Under the pieces are notes generated by a model. That model was not told the DNA's origin. It saw only the letters and a list, made by a program, of their open reading frames with translations, and ran no database searches. A stretch of DNA of 64,000 bases from DATBVX01 sp963724625 (GTDB taxonomy: Bacteria; Pseudomonadota; Gammaproteobacteria; Steroidobacterales; Steroidobacteraceae): positions 62,001 through 126,000 of the forward strand of contig CAVRVO010000001.1 of NCBI GenBank assembly GCA_963724625.1. The letters are read 5' to 3'. Shown here piece by piece: positions 58,934 through 64,000 of this stretch. Position 1 is the stretch's first letter, and each line of letters starts with the position of its first letter. The translations under genes and the position numbers were made by a program.

Positions 58934-59010
58934 GCGCCCGTAGCTCAGTTGGATAGAGCATCAGGCTTCGAACCTGAGGGTCGGGAGTTCGAATCTCTCC
59001 GGGCGCGCCA
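58934..59010 (+). tRNA. tRNA-Arg (anticodon TCG)
   Basis: Full cloverleaf can be drawn by eye: acceptor GCGCCCG/CGGGCGC, D-arm GCTC-AGTTGGATA-GAGC, anticodon stem TCAGG/CCTGA with loop CTTCGAA (anticodon TCG, reading CGA), T-arm GGGAG-TTCGAAT-CTCTC, discriminator G and encoded CCA. It marks the left edge of the accessory segment that follows. Confidence 0.95.
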
Positions 59011-59496
59011 CCCAATCAGGCATTTGCATGCGCCATGCGCGAGAGTCCTCGTCGCATGTGAGCACCGTGTGAGCAACGCGTATCAAGTAGTCGCCGCGTC
59101 GCTGGTTAGACTCATGACCAGGGCGGTCGGGGCGTTCCATCTTGAAACAGTCTTGCTCGCTACCGTCCGAAGGTTGTACCTCCCGGCCAACCCCCCAGAG
59201 GCCCCTCCATCGCGCCCTGATCTAAGTGTACGCACCCAACCGCGGCGAGAAATCGAGATACGTTTCAGCGCGTTTCGCGCTATTCAGTCGAGCTTCCCTC
59301 CTCTCAAGGCGCATCATTTGAACAGACAATAAGTTCCAAGATTGACAGTTCGCTGAGTGAGGACATCGAGGTTGTCACAGAGTTTGGCGTCGTGAGTTTA
59401 CAAGCGAGGTCGCACTGGCTACACCCAGAGGAATAAGAGCGGCGCAGTTTCCTGTGAATGGCTACGATGCGATCCACGTTTAAAGTACCAGCATCG
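59011..59496. other. Gene-free segment between tRNA-Arg and the cassette region
   Basis: About 490 bp with no supported gene on either strand. It may be the eroded remains of integrated DNA: a GTTAGAC core-like heptamer at 59105 is present but has no matching partner. The left half of the attC-like site at 59497 should lie here but is not recognisable. Confidence 0.5.
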
Positions 59497-59534
59497 AAAC
59501 CACAGCAGCGCGTCGCTCAACGCGGACGTTAGGC
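59497..59534 (+). mobile_element. attC-like half-site (right arm) before cassette 1
   Basis: The 32 bases 59503-59534 match the right arm of the full attC at 60131-60218 with a single difference, ending in the core GTTAGGC (59528-59534). Cassette boundaries would be G/TT at 59528/59529, 34 bp before the ATG of the next gene, as is usual for integron cassettes. The left arm cannot be found, so this is either a degenerate site or the scar of a deleted cassette. Confidence 0.6.
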
Positions 59535-59562
59535 TGACAACTGGTTAAGGAGAAATCGAACA

Positions 59563-60120
59563 ATGAAGAAGTCATCACGAATGTACAGATGGGCAATTAC
59601 CTCGCTGCTGGGTTGCGCCACTGTCCCCCTCGTTCACGCCGCCGCCGAGCCCAGTGCCGATGCACAGGGGATCAAGTCGATGGTTGCAACGGCTGATGAA
59701 ATTGCCATTCGCAAGATCATTCAGGACGAGGTTGCCGCTTGGAATCAGGGAGACGCCGCCGCGTATTCACGGCAGTTTGCAACCGATGGCACGTTCACCA
59801 ACATTCGGGGCCAGTTCTTCACCGGCCACGAAGCATTCTTGAAGCAGCACGAGGTGATCTTCCAAGGAATCTTTAAGAACACTACATCGCAGCAAGAGAT
59901 CGTCTCGCTCAAATTCAACGGACCCGATGTCGCCGTCGTTGAGACGTTGACCTCGGTCAGTGGCATGTCGGAGACGGCACCCGGAACGGCCACGGACAGC
60001 AAAGGGCATCTGCGCACGCGGCTGCTGCAGGTCGTCGCGAGACGGGGTGGGGAATGGACGATCGTCGCGTATCACAACGTGGACGTAAAGCCCGGCGTCC
60101 CAGTCCCCGAGCCAAAATGA
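59563..60120 (+). CDS. Secreted SnoaL/NTF2-like protein (integron cassette 1)
   Basis: 185-aa precursor with a signal peptide (1-~28, ending VHAAA) and an NTF2/SnoaL-like domain (EIAIRKIIQDEVAAWNQGD, YSRQFATDGTFTNIRGQFFT, EWTIVAYHNVDV), of the SgcJ/EcaC type. AAGGAG at 59547-59552 supports the start. The gene fills the space between two attC-like sites (59528 and 60131) with only 10 bp after the stop, the normal layout of a mobile gene cassette. Probably periplasmic, ligand or enzyme activity unknown. Confidence 0.85.
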   Translation: MKKSSRMYRWAITSLLGCATVPLVHAAAEPSADAQGIKSMVATADEIAIRKIIQDEVAAWNQGDAAAYSRQFATDGTFTNIRGQFFTGHEAFLKQHEVIFQGIFKNTTSQQEIVSLKFNGPDVAVVETLTSVSGMSETAPGTATDSKGHLRTRLLQVVARRGGEWTIVAYHNVDVKPGVPVPEPK

Positions 60121-60130
60121 TTGTTCGGCC

Positions 60131-60218
60131 GCCTAACAACGCGTTGGAGCAAACGCGAGAGGGATAAAGTGCCAGAATCCATCACACAGCAGCGCGTTGC
60201 TCAACGCGGACGTTAGGC
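60131..60218 (+). mobile_element. attC recombination site of an integron gene cassette
   Basis: 88 bp bounded by GCCTAAC (60131-60137) and GTTAGGC (60212-60218), the RYYYAAC/GTTRRRY cores. The inner arms pair: GCGTTG-AGCAA-CGCG (from 60141) with CGCGTTGCTCAACGC (60193-60207), the left arm carrying two unpaired bases (extrahelical G and A) as attC folding predicts. The middle is unpaired. This structure, placed 10 bp after a stop codon, is the strongest sign of a cassette array. Confidence 0.85.
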
Positions 60219-60277
60219 GGACGAACAACGATCGGAATCAGAGCGAGGCCCGGACGATCACCTAGCGGGAGGGTCCA

Positions 60278-60742
60278 TTGAAACGAACGCCGATCATGGC
60301 TGCGCTCGTGCTGTCGGCTGTCGTGACCGCCATCGCGCAGCAGCAGAGCGTGCGTACACGAGATACGGCGAGCGCCGAGCAGGCCGTTCAGCAGCAGGAT
60401 CAGGAGCGGATTCGTGGGCAGATCAATGCGGACCCGGTCGCGCTTCGCCGAATCTATGCCGATGACTTTCTCGGCATCGGACCGACCGGCGTCGTGCGCA
60501 ACAAGGCAGACGTCATCGCTGACTTCACCACGCATGCGCTGACGTACCAATCCATCACCACCGCCGAGGTTCGCGTGCGCGTATATGGAATTGCCGCGGT
60601 GCAAACCGGTCGCTCCACGATGGTCGGCCAGGACAGGGGCAAGGCCGTTCCGCGCGACAATCGTTTCACGCGCGTCTGGGTCATGACGGACGGGAGATGG
60701 CAGCTGGTGGCTAATCACTATTCGCCGATGACCGCGCAATAG
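60278..60742 (+). CDS. Secreted DUF4440/NTF2-like protein (integron cassette 2)
   Basis: 154-aa precursor; start TTG 60278 with GGGAGGG at 60267-60273 (ATG 60296 is the alternative and would shorten the signal peptide). Signal peptide ~1-20, then a SnoaL/DUF4440 domain (DPVALRRIYADDFLGIGPTG, RVYGIAAVQTGRSTM, RVWVMTDGRWQLVANHYSPM). It begins 66 bp after the cassette 1 attC boundary. No attC could be recognised after its stop; a truncated IS30 follows. Function unknown. Confidence 0.82.
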   Translation: MKRTPIMAALVLSAVVTAIAQQQSVRTRDTASAEQAVQQQDQERIRGQINADPVALRRIYADDFLGIGPTGVVRNKADVIADFTTHALTYQSITTAEVRVRVYGIAAVQTGRSTMVGQDRGKAVPRDNRFTRVWVMTDGRWQLVANHYSPMTAQ

Positions 60743-60852
60743 GACAAATGCGGTTCTGGCGTCGGAGGTGATGCCCCAATGCTGCGGACAGACGTTGCAC
60801 GAACCTGACAGTCGGCGTTGTCGTGGGTTGGCGAGCGGCCGCTTCTGGCTGC

Positions 60853-61354
60853 GGATTCAACTGGTCGATGCAACACCTAGACTCTCGATGTAGAGGGGAG
60901 GATGTTGCACATGAAGTACCGGACCAGGATCCAGTACACGGAGACCGATAAGGCGCTGATGTGGGACCGCTGGCGACAGGGCGAGTCCCTGCATGCGATA
61001 GCTCAGCTCTTCGAGCGTAACCATTCCGCGATCGGCGGCATTCTGTTGAGAACCGGTGGCATTCGCCCCCCGCCACGACGTCGCTCGCACCTGGCGCTCG
61101 CTTTGGGCGAACGCGAAGAGATCTCGCGCGGCGTGATGGCCGGCTTGTCGGCTCGCATGATTGCATGCTCGCTTGCGCGAGCACCCTGCACGGTGAGCCG
61201 CGAGATCCGCCGCAATGGCGGTCGACGGTCGTACCGGGCGAGCGAGGCCGACGAAGCAGCGTGGCGCCGGGCGACGCGGCCGAAGCACTGTAAACTAGCT
61301 CAGAACCCTGCGCTGGCGCGTATCGTGGCCGACAAGGCCGAAAGCGGACATTAG
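60853..61354 (+). mobile_element. Left-end remnant of an IS30-family insertion sequence
   Basis: Begins with a candidate terminal repeat around 60853-60876 (contains TCAACTGGTCGATGCAACA) ahead of the transposase start, and ends with the truncated coding region. The right half with the DDE domain and the right terminal repeat is missing, so the element is dead. It directly follows cassette 2 and may have removed that cassette's attC. Confidence 0.55.
60902..61354 (+). pseudogene. IS30-family transposase, N-terminal fragment
   Basis: 150 codons. N-terminal HTH-like region (DKALMWDRWRQGESLHAIA) and the IS30 HTH_38 segment (GEREEISRGVMAGLSARMIA, CTVSREIRRNGGRRSYRA) are clear. It stops at IVADKAESGH, where intact IS30 transposases continue to the DDE catalytic core, which is absent downstream. 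Confidence 0.82.
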
Positions 61355-61580
61355 CGTGGTCGTCAATGTGGGAACCTAGCGTCGCACTTTTCTTTGGTAA
61401 TCACGCCGGCGGCCCAGGCGGGCGGTGGCGACCCCGCTGCAGTCGTCGCTTCCTCGTTCTTGCCGCAGGCCGCAATGCTGGCTGCGGTGCTGGATCGGAA
61501 GGAAGCACCACGAACGAGGCGATACCTGGGCCAAAGTTCCTCACCGGGGACGAGTAAAGTCGTAGGTCCAGTGTCGTCTC

Positions 61581-61925
61581 CTACGTCGATGCAGTGCTCC
61601 CCAGTAACACGACCGCTGAGAGAGCCATGACGACGCCTGCCGTTTCCGCCGCGGTGAGTTTTTCGCCGAAGAAGAGCACCCCGATGCAGACCAGGAGCAA
61701 CGCGCTGGCAACGGCATAGAAGACGCCGGCGGCACCGAGCCGCATTCTCTGCATCAGCAGAATCCAGAGCACTGCAAATGATGCCGTAGTCAGCAGTCCG
61801 AGCAGAAACCAGCGATTCCAAAATGGATGACGTGCTGCACTAGCCAGCTTCAGTAACGTGTCTGCCAGCACACCGATGCAAGACAGTGCGAGCGCGAGTG
61901 CCGCACTTTTCCCGTCGAACGACAT
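61581..61925 (-). CDS. Small four-helix membrane protein (SMR/EamA-like)
   Basis: 114-aa protein with four hydrophobic helices (SCIGVLADTLLKLASA, LGLLTTASFAVLWILLM, VFYAVASALLLVCIGVLFFG, GVVMALSAVVLLGS), as in small multidrug-resistance or half-EamA proteins of the DMT superfamily. FFGEKLTAAETAGVVM is the typical EamA helix-10 signature. Start ATG 61925 with a GGAGG-like site upstream; an earlier ATG at 61976 is less likely. Probably a dimeric carrier; substrate unknown. Confidence 0.75.
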   Translation of the reverse strand: MSFDGKSAALALALSCIGVLADTLLKLASAARHPFWNRWFLLGLLTTASFAVLWILLMQRMRLGAAGVFYAVASALLLVCIGVLFFGEKLTAAETAGVVMALSAVVLLGSTAST

Positions 61926-62693
61926 ACTCCCTCCCCCCGTAAACATCCCGGTTTTGGTGCCGATCCGATGGTTCACTCGCGAACATCGTGCCGGGCGGCA
62001 CCCGCGCGGTCTGTCAAGCGGTTGACACAGGCGGAGGACTATTTCGGAATGAAGTGCAGCGCCACCGAGTTCAGACGATTAGCCCCTCCTAGATCCCCCG
62101 CTAAGTCGGCCGCACAAACTCTGCTCGTCATTCATACAGTTTTCCGCACCGCACACTACTGGATGGACGCTAGGATGCGACGCTTCTACTCTGCGCTGCG
62201 TGCGCCTCCTCAACGTCCGCAAGCTCTGCATCGTCTTCATCAAGTGCCTGCGCTGCCAGCATTATCGCTACGCGCCGCCGCAAAGTTTCGTGACCTCGCT
62301 GGGGGAGCACGCTACGCTGGCGCGTCTGGACTGCTCGATATGCAGCGCTAAGGATGTGCAAATCACGGCGGCCAGCACGTCGGCGACACGTTCGTGATGC
62401 GGTTCGCTCGCGCTTTGCAGCCTCCAAAGCTTGAGATAACGCAGTACATTCGCGCGCGCCTACGCACGCACTTTGTCGATGATGAGTGAGCCACCCAACG
62501 AACGAGCTCATCTGGAGCACGCCAAGGAACATGGTTTTCGCCTCGATTTATCGGCGCCTCGTCTCTGATGCCTGTATTTCGCGTACATCGTGTGCGCGCC
62601 GATCCGTGCTCTCGAGGGGACAGCGCGCTATCCTCATTGATGTCGACTACGTGCGTCGCGACAGTTGAGGGTCCATCGCTTACGTACCGCAAC
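61926..62693. other. 768 bp without a supported gene
   Basis: Several short open frames occur on both strands, none with a recognisable domain or ribosome site. Base composition is less GC-rich than the core genome. It looks like decayed accessory DNA. The promoter for the cytochrome gene at 62694 should be in the last ~100 bases. Confidence 0.5.
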
Positions 62694-63080
62694 ATGCGAA
62701 TTGCCGTACTCACGTCCGCGTTTGCCCAGTTCGTCCTGCTGGCATTGGCTGCCTCAGTGCCTGCTAGCGCCGCTGACGATGGTCAGGCTGCATTCAACAA
62801 CCATTGCCGAACGTGTCATTCGATGAACGAAAACGACAATCGGCTCGGTCCGTCTCTTCACAGAATCTTTGGCGCGAAGGCGGGTGCCGTACCAGGCTAC
62901 GCCGCTTACTCGTACGGCCTAGTCAGCTCTGGAATCATCTGGAACGAGTCGACACTCGACAAATTCATTGCCGATCCCGAGGCAGTCGCCCGGAACAACA
63001 ACATGAAGCCCTACAAGGGCATTACCGACAAGTCCCTGCGTATGAAGATTATTGAGTTCCTGAAATCTGATCTTGATTAG
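62694..63080 (+). CDS. Class I c-type cytochrome
   Basis: 128-aa periplasmic electron carrier. Signal peptide (1-~25, ending VPASA), haem attachment CRTCH at about residues 38-42 of the precursor, LGPSLHRIFG, and the distal Met ligand in NNNMKPYKGI. Similar to cytochrome c2/c550. Start ATG 62694; the frame is open further upstream without support. Partner oxidase or dehydrogenase is not in the window. Confidence 0.9.
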   Translation: MRIAVLTSAFAQFVLLALAASVPASAADDGQAAFNNHCRTCHSMNENDNRLGPSLHRIFGAKAGAVPGYAAYSYGLVSSGIIWNESTLDKFIADPEAVARNNNMKPYKGITDKSLRMKIIEFLKSDLD

Positions 63081-63347
63081 TTTCGACGAAGACCTCCGAG
63101 CCGCTGGGTCCGGGTGCAGTTGTGTTGCGAGGATTCGCCGTCGCCGAAACCCACGCCTTGCTGGCGGGTCTGCCCGAAGCGACGCAAGAACGCCTCTCCT
63201 GACGCTTTTTGCGGTGTACTCGCGGCACACGTGGAACGGGCCGTTTCGGGCCCGAGCGCAGGTCCTCTTCGCACGCGGCGTCGACGGCCCCCCCGCCGCC
63301 GATGCCCGATCCGACGCGGGAGTCCCATTGCTCCGTCCGCGCGGGCG

Positions 63348-63812
63348 TCAGCGAGTGTAGTAACCCACCCCGAGCACGAAATCGTTCACCCGCTTAACGA
63401 AAGAATGTTTCTTTTCAACCTTATTGGTAGTGTAGTTGAGCCACATGTAGTCCACCGAACCCTCGCCCTGAGTTGCAATGACTTCCATGATGTCCTTTCC
63501 AAAGGGCTGGCCGGCGGCATCTCTCGTATCGCGTAGCGAGACTCCTACTAGCGTCGGGGCCGCACCATTTGCGAAATAGACTCCATCCATGTTTATCGCG
63601 AATACATATAGAGGTCCCTTGTGGAATTCTCCGCTGGGATCGTTGAATGCGCAAAAAGCGCGCGCCGATCCCTCTTTTTCAAGGTAGGCGACCGCTTTGT
63701 TGAGCAGGTCTTTGGCCTGGTCGGCACCGGGGCTCTCCGCGGCGAGCGAGGAGCCTGCGACTGTCATCATGAAGATGGCTGCGGCGTGTGAAAAGATTGC
63801 TTGAAGTTTCAT
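63348..63812 (-). CDS. Secreted single-Cache-domain protein
   Basis: 154-aa precursor: signal peptide 1-24 (ending SSLA), then a Cache-type sensor domain (AKDLLNKAVAYLEKEG, PLYVFAINMDGVYFANGAAP, GQPFGKDIMEVIATQGEGSV, FVKRVNDFVLGVGYYTR). Such stand-alone Cache proteins are usually periplasmic ligand-binding proteins, related to chemoreceptor sensor domains. Ligand unknown. Confidence 0.82.
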   Translation of the reverse strand: MKLQAIFSHAAAIFMMTVAGSSLAAESPGADQAKDLLNKAVAYLEKEGSARAFCAFNDPSGEFHKGPLYVFAINMDGVYFANGAAPTLVGVSLRDTRDAAGQPFGKDIMEVIATQGEGSVDYMWLNYTTNKVEKKHSFVKRVNDFVLGVGYYTR

Positions 63813-63848
63813 GGGAGGTCCTCTTGAAGTCCTTCTGTTGAAGATCGC

Positions 63849-64000
63849 TTAGTTTTCCAGCACCGGGGTGCGTGGCAGCGACGCCGTTGGGGCGTCGAGC
63901 CGCAGATCCTTTCGAATGCCAGCGTCCACCAATCGAGCCGGCGCAAATCTGCGAAGCAATCGCAGGCGATTCGCGAGCCCGCCGGCCGGGTACCGGAGTT
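63849..64000 (-). CDS. C-terminal fragment of a gene running off the right edge
   Basis: 49 codons with a stop at 63849-63851 (TAA on the minus strand), reading LRYPAGGLANRLRLLRRFAP then ARLVDAGIRKDLRLDAP and ending LPRTPVLEN. The basic, Leu/Arg-rich tail could be the end of a short-chain dehydrogenase, but too little is present to be sure. Confidence 0.35.
   Translation of the reverse strand, partial: LRYPAGGLANRLRLLRRFAPARLVDAGIRKDLRLDAPTASLPRTPVLEN

Noticed and set aside
59105..59111. GTTAGAC heptamer fitting the attC core pattern
   Set aside because: No partner RYYYAAC core or pairing arms nearby; a seven-base pattern this loose is expected by chance.
59394..59412. Possible left arm for the first attC (GTTTACAAGCGAGGTCGC)
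   Set aside because: Core lacks one base of RYYYAAC, the arm pairs poorly with 59503-59520 and the site would be about 140 bp.
61363..61821. 152-codon minus-strand frame overlapping the SMR/EamA-like gene
   Set aside because: Arg/Gly/Ala-rich shadow; the overlapping frame 61581-61925 has four clear membrane helices and a good start.
62170..62532. 120-codon minus-strand frame in the gene-poor region
   Set aside because: No domain or ribosome site, Arg-rich composition; treated as chance.
1..64000. CRISPR arrays, rRNA genes, prophage structural genes
   Set aside because: No spaced direct repeats, no rRNA-like sequence and no phage proteins were seen on reading through the window.

Overview
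The window is GC-rich with long antisense shadow ORFs. Its gene content points to a soil or freshwater gammaproteobacterium of the Steroidobacter/Nevskiales/Xanthomonadales type. That placement is an inference from family combinations: a TonB receptor with tandem tryptophan-halogenase-like flavoproteins and a DUF6445 protein, a PF07638-type ECF sigma factor coupled to a TPR Ser/Thr kinase, and many PAS/GGDEF/MASE1 sensors. No rRNA or other phylogenetic marker is present to settle it.

Layout. 1-6.4 kb: assorted genes (LysR fragment, NmrA-like oxidoreductase, DUF2182, DUF899, TPR/winged-helix regulator, beta-propeller protein, DUF3761, an unknown gene with a HEPN-like motif). 6.5-13.3 kb: signalling block (GGDEF-EAL protein, FixJ-type regulator, single-domain receiver, MASE1-PAS-PAS histidine kinase). 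13.3-19.2 kb: LigD, zinc alcohol dehydrogenase, DUF885 lipoprotein. 19.6-30.1 kb: ECF sigma/kinase pair, acyl-CoA synthetase, Nramp-like carrier, KaiC-like ATPase with an overlapping hybrid kinase.

30.4-54.1 kb is the functional core, a galactan/galactose utilisation locus. A TonB receptor would import oligosaccharides. GH53 endo-galactanase, GH2 beta-galactosidase and a second clan-A-like hydrolase would degrade them, and an SSS symporter would take up the sugar. Galactose dehydrogenase, an SMP-30 lactonase, an IlvD/Edd sugar-acid dehydratase, 2-keto-3-deoxygalactonokinase and the phosphogalactonate aldolase make a complete De Ley-Doudoroff route to pyruvate and glyceraldehyde-3-phosphate. 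A FadR-type GntR regulator sits inside the minus-strand operon. Three tandem tryptophan-halogenase-like genes are divergent from the TonB receptor. They are followed by an Lrp regulator, ornithine cyclodeaminase, arginase and a DUF6445 protein.

58.9-62.7 kb is an accessory segment directly downstream of tRNA-Arg(TCG). It holds two small secreted NTF2-like genes flanked by attC-like integron recombination sites with no integrase in the window, then a truncated IS30-type transposase and a long stretch without genes. The right end has a SMR/EamA-like membrane protein, a cytochrome c and a Cache-domain protein.

Ten otherwise conserved genes carry in total twelve inferred 1-nt indels, with both halves of each protein fully preserved. 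This looks more like consensus error in the assembly than real decay. I annotate these genes over their whole restored span and give the break position for each.
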